NCBI RefSeq assembly: GCF_034313965.1 | Contig: NZ_JAVIWQ010000002.1 | Coordinates: 2,480,001-2,544,000, forward strand | Direction: 5' to 3' | Length of the DNA stretch: 64,000 bases | DNA from: Herbaspirillum sp. RTI4 | GTDB lineage: Bacteria; Pseudomonadota; Gammaproteobacteria; Burkholderiales; Burkholderiaceae_D | Shown: positions 17,930 to 27,607 of the stretch, in pieces | How the letters are laid out: every line of letters begins with the position of its first letter | Position numbering within the stretch: position 1 is the stretch's first letter | Made by a program: the position numbers and the translations under genes | The notes under the pieces: model-generated | Told to the model about the DNA's origin: nothing | Databases searched by the model: none | The model's input: only the letters and a program-made list of their open reading frames with translations

Positions 17930-18772
17930 ATGGAACTGATCAGCTCCCACTCATGCTGGGGCGGAACCCAATTTTTTTATCGGCATGATTCGATTGAAAT
18001 TGGTTTGCCCATGCGCTTCTCTGTGTTTCTGCCACCGCAGGCAGCGCATGGCCCGGTGCCGGTTCTGTTTTATCTGGCCGGACTGACCTGCAACGAGGAA
18101 ACATTTCCCACCAAGGCCGGTGCGCAGCGCTATGCCGCGCAACACGGCATCATGCTGGTCGCGCCCGACACCAGCCCGCGCGGTGCGGGTATCGAAGGCG
18201 AATCTGACAGTTGGGATTTCGGTGTCGGCGCCGGGTTTTATCTGGATGCGACCACAACGCCGTGGAGTCAGCATTACCGCATGTATTCCTATGTGTCGCA
18301 GGAATTGCGAAACCTGATCATGGAGCAATTTCCGGCAGCACCCGGTCGGATCGGCATATTCGGTCACTCGATGGGCGGTCATGGGGCATTGGTGCTGGCC
18401 TTGCGGCAGCCGGAGGTTTATCGCTCCGTCTCGGCGTTTGCGCCAGTTGCCGCTCCCAGCTTGTCGCCGTGGGGAGAAAAGGCTTTCACGAATTATCTGG
18501 GCGAGGATCGTAAAAGCTGGGCCGCCTACGATGCCAGCGCGCTGATGAGTCAGGCCAGCAGGCCATTTCCGCACGGCATACTGATTGACCAGGGTCTGGG
18601 CGACAAATTTCTGGAAGCGCAATTATTTCCGCAACATTTTGAAGAGGCCTGTCAGCGGGCGCAGCAAGCACTCGACTTGCGGCTGCACGCCAGATATGAC
18701 CATGGTTATTACTTCATCCAGTCGTTCATGGAAGATCATCTGGCCTTTCATGCCCGCATCCTGCATGGTTAA
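17930..18772 (+). CDS. fghA: S-formylglutathione hydrolase
   Basis: This 280-residue alpha/beta hydrolase has the nucleophile elbow GHSMGGHGA (Ser near residue 147) and the esterase-D family phrases YLAGLTCNEETF, APDTSPRG and DSWDFGVGAGFY. It hydrolyses S-formylglutathione to formate and glutathione, the second step after FrmA. ATG 17930 is chosen because TAAGG, at the stop of the preceding gene, lies 7 bases upstream; an in-frame GTG at 17924 would add two residues. The C-terminal HDHGYYFI-like segment (ARYDHGYYFIQSF) supplies the catalytic His. Confidence 0.95.
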   Translation: MELISSHSCWGGTQFFYRHDSIEIGLPMRFSVFLPPQAAHGPVPVLFYLAGLTCNEETFPTKAGAQRYAAQHGIMLVAPDTSPRGAGIEGESDSWDFGVGAGFYLDATTTPWSQHYRMYSYVSQELRNLIMEQFPAAPGRIGIFGHSMGGHGALVLALRQPEVYRSVSAFAPVAAPSLSPWGEKAFTNYLGEDRKSWAAYDASALMSQASRPFPHGILIDQGLGDKFLEAQLFPQHFEEACQRAQQALDLRLHARYDHGYYFIQSFMEDHLAFHARILHG

Positions 18773-18876
18773 ATATTGGGGATGATTGTTGAAGCGCGAA
18801 TTTAGGTTGTCTTATTTAATCCGAATTTCAGGCTGAGACTTGTTAAACTGCTCGCTTGTTTAGCCCGGGCTTAACC

Positions 18877-19557
18877 ATGCGTTTCCTGATAATCGAAGAT
18901 GACAGCGATACCGCCCGCTACATTTGCAACGGGCTGGAAGAACACGGGCACACCGTTGCCTGGTGCAACGATGCGGTGGTGGGACTGAACCGCGCCGCCA
19001 ATGAAGCATGGGATTTGATTATTCTGGATCGCATGCTTCCTCAAAATGCCGATGGTTTATCGATCATCACCGCGTTACGGGAAACCGGCAAGACCATACC
19101 GATACTGATTCTCAGCGCGCTTTCCAGTCTGGACGACCGTGTGCAGGGCCTTCGTGGTGGTGGTGATGATTACCTGTGCAAACCCTTTTCTTTTGCCGAA
19201 TTGCTCGCGCGTTGCGAAGCACTGCTGCGGCGTGCCGGCATTCAGGATGAATCGCATGAATTGCGCGTGGCCGATCTCAGGCTCGACTTGAGAACGCGGC
19301 GCGCTATTCGCGCCAACCAGTCCATTGAATTGCAACCAAGAGAATTCCGTTTGCTGGAATATCTCGTCCGCCATCAGGGGCAGGTGGTGACACGCACCAT
19401 GCTGTTAGAAGGGGTCTGGGACTATCACTTCGATCCGCAAACCAATGTGATTGACGTTCAAATCAGCCGGCTGCGCAATAAAATCGACAAAAATTTTTTA
19501 CCTGCTTTGCTGCATACCGTGCGTGGTGTCGGCTACATGATTGCGGTCAATGACTAA
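18877..19557 (+). CDS. OmpR-family response regulator
   Basis: This 226-residue two-domain regulator has a receiver domain with the acidic pair IIEDD, the phosphoacceptor Asp in ILDRMLP (about residue 51) and the Lys in LCKPFSF. A winged-helix DNA-binding domain follows, with ELQPREFRLLEYLVRHQGQ and NVIDVQISRLRNKID. The start at 18877 fits the family N-terminus MRFLIIEDD. The kinase gene begins inside the stop of this gene (ATGACTAA). With the RND efflux genes downstream it resembles CzcR/CopR-type metal-responsive systems; the inducing signal is unknown. Confidence 0.92.
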   Translation: MRFLIIEDDSDTARYICNGLEEHGHTVAWCNDAVVGLNRAANEAWDLIILDRMLPQNADGLSIITALRETGKTIPILILSALSSLDDRVQGLRGGGDDYLCKPFSFAELLARCEALLRRAGIQDESHELRVADLRLDLRTRRAIRANQSIELQPREFRLLEYLVRHQGQVVTRTMLLEGVWDYHFDPQTNVIDVQISRLRNKIDKNFLPALLHTVRGVGYMIAVND

Positions 19558-20899
19558 ACTCTGGCGCTCTGAAGCGCTGCGCTTATCCCTGATTTGCGGC
19601 GGTTTGATCGCGCTTGCGATATTACTGCTCTCTCTCGTTTTTTATTTCGGTACTGCCGGTGTTTTGGCGAGAAATGTTGATAACAAAATTACGTCGGCAG
19701 CCGATCGCCTGACACAGTCGTACGCGCATGGCGGCACTATTCATGTCGGAGAAAAAATAGAACAATACCTGAGTGACGATGTGGATTCGGATACCGAAAT
19801 TTATCTGCTCATCAATACCGAGGGACAAAAAATTGCGGGCAATCTCAGTGTACTGGCCTCATTTCCAAAGTTGGATGAGGTAATTGATCAGAAAGTGGTG
19901 CGCAACAATCGGCCCTCGTTTTCCAGAATGTTATCGCGTCGCCTGCCTGACGGAGCCTTATTGGTAGTCGGGCGCGACATGAATGACCTCAACGAGATCA
20001 ACGCACTCATCTGGCGCGCCATCGCTGGCGGCGGCTTGCTGGCATTACTTCTTTCTGCTGTGGGAACCATTTTTTTGCGTTCCCGGATAGAGCGCAAAAT
20101 TTTAACGATCCGCCATGCCGCGATAGAAATCGAAACCGGCAATCTGAGTCGTCGCATTGTCGTGTCCGACGACGACGATGAATTCTCCCGCTTGAGTCAG
20201 GATCTCAATCGTATGCTTGACAGAATTGAGCATCTGATGGACGGCGTGCGCCATGTCTCCAATACCATTGCCCACAATCTGCGTACGCCGCTGGGTCGAA
20301 TCTGCGCGCACCTCGACGAAGCATTACGCGACGATGCGGACGAGAAAAAAATGCGTGCCGCAGCGCAATTCGCCATTGAAGAAATCAATGAGTTAACTTC
20401 GCTACTGAACAAGGTGCTTCAGGTTGCAGAGGCAGAGTCCGGCATGCGGCGTCGGTCCTTTGAGTTAGTAGATTTGTCGGAAGTGATTCGCGACATTGCC
20501 GAACTCTATGATGCGGCAGCAGAAGAGATGGACGTCAAGCTGATCACGAAAGTCGACGGCAGTCCCCATCTGCGCGGTGACAGGCAGTTGCTGGCAAGCG
20601 CACTAGCTAATCTATTGGACAACGCCCTGAAATACGCAGGTCATCCGACCACTATCACGGTCAATGCCATGCAGCGCGGACGTCAACTGATTTTGCAAGT
20701 TGCCGATAACGGTCCCGGTATTCCGGAGCAGGAACGCAAGAATGTCTTACAGCGTTTTTACCGACTCGATCATCAGCAGCAGGGAAATGGCATGGGACTA
20801 TCCATCGTTGCGGCAATTGTTCATTTGCATGGCGGCACGCTTGAGCTTGCCGATGCTACGCCGGGTTTGATGGTGCAAATGGAATTCCCGATTATTTAA
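19550..20899 (+). CDS. Sensor histidine kinase
   Basis: This 449-residue inner-membrane kinase has helices near 13-38 and 155-177, a periplasmic sensor of about 115 residues between them, and a HAMP-like linker. The dimerisation box is IAHNLRTPLGR with the phospho-His near 242. The ATP-binding N, G1 and G2 boxes are LLDNALKYAG, VADNGPGIP and GNGMGLSIV. It partners the response regulator it overlaps by 8 bp. The acidic periplasmic stretch DDVDSDTEI could bind cations, in keeping with the metal-type efflux genes downstream, but that is inference. Confidence 0.92.
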   Translation: MTKLWRSEALRLSLICGGLIALAILLLSLVFYFGTAGVLARNVDNKITSAADRLTQSYAHGGTIHVGEKIEQYLSDDVDSDTEIYLLINTEGQKIAGNLSVLASFPKLDEVIDQKVVRNNRPSFSRMLSRRLPDGALLVVGRDMNDLNEINALIWRAIAGGGLLALLLSAVGTIFLRSRIERKILTIRHAAIEIETGNLSRRIVVSDDDDEFSRLSQDLNRMLDRIEHLMDGVRHVSNTIAHNLRTPLGRICAHLDEALRDDADEKKMRAAAQFAIEEINELTSLLNKVLQVAEAESGMRRRSFELVDLSEVIRDIAELYDAAAEEMDVKLITKVDGSPHLRGDRQLLASALANLLDNALKYAGHPTTITVNAMQRGRQLILQVADNGPGIPEQERKNVLQRFYRLDHQQQGNGMGLSIVAAIVHLHGGTLELADATPGLMVQMEFPII

Positions 20900-21157
20900 A
20901 CCTTCCTGCTTCACCTATTGCGCGTCTCATTTCCTGGCGACAATGCCCTCCATGCCTGAACAGGCAACTTTGTTTTACCTATTTATATCCCTTCATTAGC
21001 GGCATCTCCAAAAAATTTCCTAACCAAATGGTAATGTTTTGTTCATGTTGCGACGTAGCACCGACTGTTAAAATTTTGCAGCTTCGATGTCACTGCAGAA
21101 AAATTTTGCAGAAGTGCAGATCGAAATAAAATGCCCGTCAAGGTTGCAGGAAAAACG

Positions 21158-21694
21158 ATGGAAAAATATATAAGAAAATTTTTAAAAGAAATATTTCCCT
21201 GCGTTTTCTTCACGCTGGTCACGCTGTCCGTCACCGTGCATGCCCATGCCCACGCTGACAATGCCTGCCACCACTTCGTGTTGAAATTGCCTTGTGTCGT
21301 AGTGCCGTTGGCACCTGCAGCGCAGGATGCCGAAGCGAAACAATTTATTACGCCGACGAACGGCATGGCTCGCCTGTACATGATCCGCGATTTCGTCAGC
21401 GTGCACGAGCAGCGTATGACGCTCCTGGTGAATGGCCAAGCAGTTGCGGATATCGCTCCGTTCACTTATGCCGCCATCGATATCGCAGCGGGAAAATATC
21501 GCATTAATGCTCTCTCGACAAACAAGGCCGAGATAGCGCTCGATGTCAAAGCCGGAAAGTTGTACTTTCTGAAAGCTAATCTGCATTTAATGCTGAACAC
21601 TGTCAGCGCCAATTTGATGATGCTTGATGAGGCGGAAGGAAAGCGGGAAGTGAGTGAGTCGGACAGAGTTATTGCCTTACCGTTTGCACCATAA
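21158..21694 (+). CDS. Exported DUF2846-like protein
   Basis: A protein of about 178 residues with a signal peptide rich in His-Ala near its cleavage site (VTVHAHAHADNACHH). The mature domain has NGMARLYMIRDF, the opening phrase of DUF2846 proteins, followed by small-domain strands such as YAAIDIAAGKYRINAL. The family is of unknown function. ATG 21158 has AGGA 7 bases upstream and gives a normal signal peptide; a start at 21131 would add nine residues. It lies between the two-component genes and the RND operon, about 230 bp before the latter, and may be coregulated. The upstream gap 20900-21157 shows nothing certain. Confidence 0.7.
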   Translation: MEKYIRKFLKEIFPCVFFTLVTLSVTVHAHAHADNACHHFVLKLPCVVVPLAPAAQDAEAKQFITPTNGMARLYMIRDFVSVHEQRMTLLVNGQAVADIAPFTYAAIDIAAGKYRINALSTNKAEIALDVKAGKLYFLKANLHLMLNTVSANLMMLDEAEGKREVSESDRVIALPFAP

Positions 21695-21924
21695 CTGGTG
21701 TAGCACTTTGTGCCTCCGCAGTGATCACTGCGCCGTGTTAACTCGAAAAATGCAGCGCAAAAAAATCTGTCATTCGCTTGACACACCCCGAGCGTAAAGT
21801 GCATCTCCATTGGAGAACTGTGGTCGCGTTCGCGCAAAGCGAGGAGCGTGCAGCGATCAGCCCGCCAGTACGCATTTGCTTTCCCAATCACGCAATCCAC
21901 CCGCACGAAAATCCAAGGATAAAC

Positions 21925-23043
21925 ATGTTGTCAAGGTTTGATATGAAATGGATCGTCCTGTGTTTCAGCGTCGCATTCGCCAGCAGCGCTTGCAATCGAA
22001 GTGCCTCTCAAGAGACGACTGACGTGCCGATGTTCAGCATGGTAAGCGGTCGTTATGTGGTCGCCGAAAAATCCGCGTTACGTAGTCACCTGCAAGTGCA
22101 AACAATCACCGACGCTCAACTGCCACGGACAGTTACTTTGCCGGCGGCGGTCGAGGCCGATCCGGCACGCATCGTCAATATCCTTGCGCCGTTGACCGGA
22201 AAAATTCTTTCCCTGAAAGTCAGCCTGGGCGACCGTGTTAAAGCTGGTCAGATCGTGGCGACGCTGGGTTCCGGCGATCTGGCTGCCGCCTGGTCCGATC
22301 AGGACAAAGCGCGCGATGCTTTTGCTTTGGCCAAACGTGCGGCAGAACGCGCCAGTGGTGTCAGGGAAGCGGGCGCTACTGCGGATAAAGATCTCGAAGC
22401 AGCAGAAAGCACCATGCACCAGGCACAAGCCGAATTGACGCGGACAGAATCGCGCTTGCGTGTGCTCGGCGGACGTCCCGGTGATCTGCAGCGTGAATTA
22501 CATCTGACCGCGCCGGCTGCCGGTGTGGTGACGGCGCTCAATGTCGGTCAGGGTTCCAATGTCAACGACCTCACGGCCACCCTCATGACGATTGCCAATC
22601 TGGATGAAGTGTTCGTCACAGCGAATGCAGCGGAATCCGATGTGGAGGCTATCAGCGTAGGAAGTCCGGTCGACATTACCCTGACCGCGTATCCGGGGCG
22701 GATCATCAAAGGCGTGGTGGCTTCCGCCAATGCCCTCATCGAACCGGATACACGCCGCCAGAAAATACGCGTTCGTTTACGCAATACCGATGGCGCATTG
22801 AAACCGAATATGTTCGCCAGCGTCAGAGTCATCCTTCCCGGTAGTACTTATCTTTCGGTACCGCAATCGGCGTTGCTGATGAATAACGACACTATCACGG
22901 TACTGGTCGAAACCCCCGCCTGGACTTTCGAGCGACGCAAGGTGCAAACCGGCGACGAGGACGATAACAGTGTGCAGATTTTGTCGGGCCTAAAAGCAGG
23001 CGATCGGGTTGTGGTCAAGGGCGGAGTCTTGCTCAATGATTAA
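21925..23043 (+). CDS. RND efflux periplasmic adaptor (CzcB/CusB-like)
   Basis: This 372-residue membrane-fusion protein has a lipoprotein-type signal (VAFASSAC, then NRSA). The order is typical: a barrel-sandwich half ILAPLTGKILSLKVSLGDRVKAG, a coiled-coil hairpin of about 60 Ala/Glu/Arg-rich residues, the second half LTAPAAGVVTALNVGQGS, and beta-barrel and membrane-proximal domains. It links the inner-membrane RND pump to the outer-membrane channel. ATG 21925 has AAGGAT upstream and yields the lipobox; the frame is open further upstream. The RND pump gene starts inside its stop. The 230-bp gap before it (21695-21924) shows no gene. Confidence 0.92.
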   Translation: MLSRFDMKWIVLCFSVAFASSACNRSASQETTDVPMFSMVSGRYVVAEKSALRSHLQVQTITDAQLPRTVTLPAAVEADPARIVNILAPLTGKILSLKVSLGDRVKAGQIVATLGSGDLAAAWSDQDKARDAFALAKRAAERASGVREAGATADKDLEAAESTMHQAQAELTRTESRLRVLGGRPGDLQRELHLTAPAAGVVTALNVGQGSNVNDLTATLMTIANLDEVFVTANAAESDVEAISVGSPVDITLTAYPGRIIKGVVASANALIEPDTRRQKIRVRLRNTDGALKPNMFASVRVILPGSTYLSVPQSALLMNNDTITVLVETPAWTFERRKVQTGDEDDNSVQILSGLKAGDRVVVKGGVLLND

Positions 23044-26000
23044 CCGGATTCTCGCATTCTGTTTCCGCAACCGCATTGCCATCATTGCGCTAACTGTATT
23101 TCTCACCGCATTCGGTTATTACTCATGGACGCGGATCGCAGTAGAAGCCTATCCCGAGCTGGCCGACGTCGGTTGCCAGGTGACCACGCAGGTGCAAGGT
23201 CTTGCTGCGGAAGAAATCGAACAGCAAATTACTACCCCGTTGGAACGCGCCCTTAGCAGCACGCCGGGTCTGGTATCCATGCGCTCCTCCAGCACCTTTG
23301 GTTTGTCGCTGATTACGCTGGTGTTTCGCGATGGCGCTGAAGATTATTGGGAACGTCAACGTGTGATGGAGCGCATTGCCAGCGTTCCCATGCCTGCCGG
23401 TGTGACTCCAGGACTCGATCCTGTGAGCGGCCCCTCCGGTGAGATTTATCGCTACACGCTGGAATCTGAAACGAAGAATTTGCTTGAGCTATCTGAGATC
23501 CAGCGCTGGACCGTCATCCCGGCCCTGAACTCGATCCAGGGTGTAGCCAATGTCGATAATTTCGGCGGCTTTACTAAGGAATTTCAACTCGAACTCGATC
23601 CGGCGCAATTGCTGCGCTTCGGTATTGCCGTCAACGACGTCGTGACCGGCATCAATAATAATTCTGCGATAGCCGGCGGTGGTCGTGTTTCCCGTGGCGA
23701 GCAATCGTATATCGTGCGCGGAGTGGGACGCGTGTTGAGTCTGAAAGATATTGGCAATATCTTGATCGCTCAGCGCAATGGCATACCTATTCTGGTGCGC
23801 GATGTGGGTCGTATGCAATTCGGGCATCAGGTGCGGCAAGGCATTCTGGCCAAGAACAATAATCCCGATACGATCGAGGGCATCGTCGATCTTCTGAAAT
23901 ATGAAAATCCATCGCGTGTTCTCAAGCTGGTGCACAAGCGTGTCGACGAGTTGAATGCAACAATGGCACCGATGGGCGTGAAGATTGTCCCGTTTATCGA
24001 CCGCGATGAACTGGTGCAGGCGACCGTGGATAAAGTCTCGCATACGGTTATCGAAGGCGTGGGGCTGGTGTGTATTGTCCTGATACTGTTTCTCGGCAGT
24101 CCGCGTGCGGCACTGATCGCAGCCATTACGATTCCTTTGTCGCTGGTGACGGCCTTCATCCTGATGCACTTCGCCAAAATGCCGGCGAATCTGTTTTCGC
24201 TGGGCGCGATCGACTTCGGCGTAATCGTCGATGGCGCGATTGTCATGATCGAAGCCATCCTTCGCTTGCGAGAAGAAAGACCGACGGAGCATCTGAGTTC
24301 CTCGCTCGTCATTTCAACGGCCAACCACGTCGCCAGGCCGATCTTTTTTGCCACCTGCATCATCATCACGGCCTACTTGCCACTGCTGGCGTTTGAACAC
24401 GCCGAAGGAAAACTGTTTGCGCCTATGGCGTACACCGTGGGCTTTGCCTTGTTTGGTGCTTTGCTGTGCACGATTACGCTGGTGCCCGGACTGGCTTATA
24501 TGGCGCTGCGCAAGCCGCGTCGCATTCCGCACAATCGGGTACTGACGGGTCTGCATAATTTATATCGCCAATCGTTGAGCGCATTGCTGCAACGCCTGCC
24601 GCTAGCCTATCTTTGCAGCGCCGTCACCCTCGCGGTCGTGATTTTCATGGGTATGACCGTAGGGCAAGAATTTTTGCCGGAACTTGACGAAGGTTCTCTC
24701 TGGCTGCAAGTGCAGATGCCGACCGGTCTCTCGCTCGACAAAGCCGCTGAAATGACTGCCGAATTGCGACGCACCGTGAATGCGTTTCCTGAAGTGTCGT
24801 ATATCGTGACGCAAACCGGGCGCAATGATTCCGGCACCGATCCCTGGACTCCTTCGCATACTGAAGCATCGGTAGGATTGAAGCCCTATTCGCAATGGGC
24901 TAATGGTGAAACCAAGGCTGAGTTCGTGCGCAAACTGAATGCCAAATTCAAACAATTGCCCGGTATGGATATCGGCATCAGCCAGCCGATTGTCGATGGC
25001 GTCAACGATGCGGTCGGCGGCGCGCACAGCCCGCTGGTACTGCGCGTGTATGGCGACGATCTGCCGCAAATGCGTGAGTTGGCCGGCAAGATTGTCGATT
25101 TGCTGCGGCTGGTTCCGGGAACGGCGCAAGCGTCGATTTTCCAGGAGCCGCCGATTCCGCAAATTGTTGTGGAAACTAATCGTGAAGCCGCCGCCCGTTA
25201 TGGCATCAATTCCAGCGACATCATGTCCTTGGTGCAAAATGCCGTCGGTGGCGCACCGGTAGGGCAAGTCTATAACGATGACCGTATCCATAATATTGCC
25301 TTGCACTTGCCGCATGCCGTTGCTTCCGATCCTAAGCAGTTAGGCAATCTGGTTCTGACGTCTTCTTCGGGCGCGCAAATTCCCTTGAAGCTGGTGGCCA
25401 ATATCAGACTTCAAATGGGGGAGAGCACCATCTCCCATGAACACAGCAAGCGACAACTGACGATACGCATTGACAACCGTGACCGGGCGCTGTCGGAATA
25501 TTTGAAGGATGCCCAGGGTCGGATTGAAAAAGAATTGCAATTCGATCACAGCCACTTCAGTCTGGAATGGGCGGGGCAGTTTGAAAATGCACAGCGTGCC
25601 GAATCCCGTCTGATATTCGTGATGTTGCTGGTCGTTGCGGTAATGGCGGTGCTGCTTTACACGCAGTTTAAAACGCTGCGCCATGCCTTGCTCATTCTCG
25701 GTGTGGTGCCATTGGCGATGCTGGGTGGATTGATTGCACTCCATGTTCGAGGAGAAACGCTCAATATCGCGACCTCGGTCGGCTTCATTGCCTTGTTTGG
25801 TGTGGCTGTGCAGAACGGCATCATCATGGTGTCCAATATTAATCGGGTGCGGATCAATAACACCAATCTGGCAGAAGCTGTAATGGCCGGTGCTGCGGAG
25901 CGTTTCCGGCCCGTACTTCTGACGGCGACGGTGGCGTCTGTCGGGATGTTGCCGGCGGCGCTGGCCACGGGAGTGGGGACTGATGTGCAACGCGGGCTGG

Positions 26001-26149
26001 CAACGGTTGTCGTTGGCGGTTTGCCGATTGCCACTCTGCTGACCTTGTTCATTTTACCTGCCCTGTATTTTGCGATAGAAAAACGTTTCGACAAGTCGGC
26101 GGGTAATAGAAGCAGTTCGGAACCGGAGCTCTTGCATAATGATTTATAA
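23036..26149 (+). CDS. Heavy-metal-type RND efflux pump (CzcA/CusA family)
   Basis: This 1037-residue inner-membrane proton antiporter has twelve helices and two large periplasmic loops. The N-terminus (FRNRIAIIALTVFL) and the helix-4 signature DFGVIVDGAIVMIEAI, with two Asp and a Glu spaced as in the CzcA proton-relay motif, place it in the heavy-metal efflux subfamily rather than the drug-efflux one. It overlaps the adaptor stop by 8 bp and the outer-membrane factor start by 11 bp, so the three are one operon. The usual Cus methionine pairs are not obvious, so copper/silver is not clearly indicated. Substrate metal is unknown. Confidence 0.93.
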   Translation: MINRILAFCFRNRIAIIALTVFLTAFGYYSWTRIAVEAYPELADVGCQVTTQVQGLAAEEIEQQITTPLERALSSTPGLVSMRSSSTFGLSLITLVFRDGAEDYWERQRVMERIASVPMPAGVTPGLDPVSGPSGEIYRYTLESETKNLLELSEIQRWTVIPALNSIQGVANVDNFGGFTKEFQLELDPAQLLRFGIAVNDVVTGINNNSAIAGGGRVSRGEQSYIVRGVGRVLSLKDIGNILIAQRNGIPILVRDVGRMQFGHQVRQGILAKNNNPDTIEGIVDLLKYENPSRVLKLVHKRVDELNATMAPMGVKIVPFIDRDELVQATVDKVSHTVIEGVGLVCIVLILFLGSPRAALIAAITIPLSLVTAFILMHFAKMPANLFSLGAIDFGVIVDGAIVMIEAILRLREERPTEHLSSSLVISTANHVARPIFFATCIIITAYLPLLAFEHAEGKLFAPMAYTVGFALFGALLCTITLVPGLAYMALRKPRRIPHNRVLTGLHNLYRQSLSALLQRLPLAYLCSAVTLAVVIFMGMTVGQEFLPELDEGSLWLQVQMPTGLSLDKAAEMTAELRRTVNAFPEVSYIVTQTGRNDSGTDPWTPSHTEASVGLKPYSQWANGETKAEFVRKLNAKFKQLPGMDIGISQPIVDGVNDAVGGAHSPLVLRVYGDDLPQMRELAGKIVDLLRLVPGTAQASIFQEPPIPQIVVETNREAAARYGINSSDIMSLVQNAVGGAPVGQVYNDDRIHNIALHLPHAVASDPKQLGNLVLTSSSGAQIPLKLVANIRLQMGESTISHEHSKRQLTIRIDNRDRALSEYLKDAQGRIEKELQFDHSHFSLEWAGQFENAQRAESRLIFVMLLVVAVMAVLLYTQFKTLRHALLILGVVPLAMLGGLIALHVRGETLNIATSVGFIALFGVAVQNGIIMVSNINRVRINNTNLAEAVMAGAAERFRPVLLTATVASVGMLPAALATGVGTDVQRGLATVVVGGLPIATLLTLFILPALYFAIEKRFDKSAGNRSSSEPELLHNDL

Positions 26150-27593
26150 AAATACGCTCGGTCTGGCAGTGATGCTTGCTCTCGGCATGCTGGCCAGTGG
26201 CTGTGCTGTCGGCCCTGATTATAAGCAACCAAGCCTGTCGCCGGACGCTGCTTATCCTGCGCAGAAAACCGGCGCAGGACAGCAGACCATTGTGTCCGGC
26301 ATGGACATTCCTGCTCAGTGGTGGGAGTTGTTCCAGTCGAAACAACTGGCTGCGTTCGTCAACGAAGTTCTGCTGAAAAATCCTACGCTCGATGCGGCTA
26401 AGGCAGCACTTCGCGTGGCACATGAAGCGAGTCGCGCTCAGGCCGGTGCTTATTATCCGACGCTTGCCATGGGTATTGAGCCCAGCCGTCAACGCATTGC
26501 CAACACACTGGCCAGTCCGGCGGCGTCCGGCGACAATCTTTATAACCTGACGACGGCACAGCTCAGTGTGTCGTTCACGCCCGATTTGTTCGGTGCCAAT
26601 CGTCGCGCGGTGGAATCGCTGGTGGCGCAGGAAGAGGTGCAGCGCCATGAGTTGGAGGCGGCGCGCCTTTCGCTGGCAGCCAATGCTGTTTCTGCGGCGA
26701 TTACCGAAGCTCAGTTGCGCGCGCAGATAGAGGCCGCCCAAAGTGTCTTGTCGATTCAAATCAATATTATTAAATCTTACGAACGACAAGTCGAATTGGG
26801 TCAGGCCTCGCAACTGGATATGGCGCTACAGCAATCGGTTCTTGCGCAGGCGGAGGCGGCGTTGCCACCTTTACAAAAACAATTTGATGCGAATCGTAAT
26901 TTGCTGTCGGCACTGGTCGGCCGGACTCCCGGCGAGTCTTTGTCTTACCAATTCACGCTTGATGGCTTGATTCTTCCCGCCGAACTGCCCTTGTCTTTGC
27001 CTGCGCGTTTGCTTGAGCAACGTCCTGATGTGTTGATGGCCGAAGCGCAGTTACGGGCAGCGAATGCGCAAATCGGCGTTGCGGTAGCAGCACGTTTGCC
27101 GAATATCAATATCACGGCCAGCGGTGGCAATGCGGCAGTAAGAGCAGCGGATTTGTTTTCCGGCCCGACCACTTTTTGGAATCTGGCGGCATCGCTGACG
27201 CAACCCATTTTCGATGGCGGCACTTTGCGCCATAAACAAAAAGGGGCGGAAGCTGCCTACGATTTTTCTGCCGCGCAATATCGCAGCACAGTCATTGGCG
27301 CATTTCAAAATGTCGGCGATGCATTGCACGCGATTGAGTCCGATACCGCCGCATTGTTAGCGGCACAGCGGGCAGAACAGGCCGCTACTAAAACGACGCA
27401 GATCGCCAGACGTCAATGGCAATTAGGCGATATTAGCCGGCTGGCTTTATTCGCTGCTGAGCAGGCTACTGCGCAGTCCCGGTCGGCACTGGCGCAAGCG
27501 AAGGCCAGTCGTTTGAGTGATACGGCGGCCTTATTTCAGGCATTGGGTGGTGGTTGGTGGAATCGCCAGGAATCATTCGAACTTAATAATTAA
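26139..27593 (+). CDS. Outer-membrane efflux lipoprotein (NodT family)
   Basis: This 484-residue TolC-like outer-membrane factor has a lipobox (MLASGCAVGPDYKQP) followed by the NodT-family opening. Two repeats of long helical hairpins follow, with LLEQRPDVLMAEAQLRAANAQIGVA as the second-repeat signature (quoted here as two adjoining motifs: LLEQRPDV and AEAQLRAANAQIG). It forms the exit duct for the RND pump encoded just upstream. The start overlaps the pump gene by 11 bp. The C-terminus (QALGGGWW) is typical of the family. Confidence 0.93.
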   Translation: MIYKNTLGLAVMLALGMLASGCAVGPDYKQPSLSPDAAYPAQKTGAGQQTIVSGMDIPAQWWELFQSKQLAAFVNEVLLKNPTLDAAKAALRVAHEASRAQAGAYYPTLAMGIEPSRQRIANTLASPAASGDNLYNLTTAQLSVSFTPDLFGANRRAVESLVAQEEVQRHELEAARLSLAANAVSAAITEAQLRAQIEAAQSVLSIQINIIKSYERQVELGQASQLDMALQQSVLAQAEAALPPLQKQFDANRNLLSALVGRTPGESLSYQFTLDGLILPAELPLSLPARLLEQRPDVLMAEAQLRAANAQIGVAVAARLPNINITASGGNAAVRAADLFSGPTTFWNLAASLTQPIFDGGTLRHKQKGAEAAYDFSAAQYRSTVIGAFQNVGDALHAIESDTAALLAAQRAEQAATKTTQIARRQWQLGDISRLALFAAEQATAQSRSALAQAKASRLSDTAALFQALGGGWWNRQESFELNN

Positions 27594-27607
27594 CTATAAA
27601 GCACCTT

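Noticed and set aside
16700..17950. A 416-codon open frame on the minus strand, antisense to the alcohol dehydrogenase
   Set aside because: It has no domain features and arises from the codon bias of the GC-rich frmA gene on the opposite strand, which has complete family motifs.
24042..24300. Copper/silver specificity of the RND pump
   Set aside because: The family motif is that of the heavy-metal group in general; I could not see the methionine pairs that mark Cus-type pumps, so no metal is assigned.
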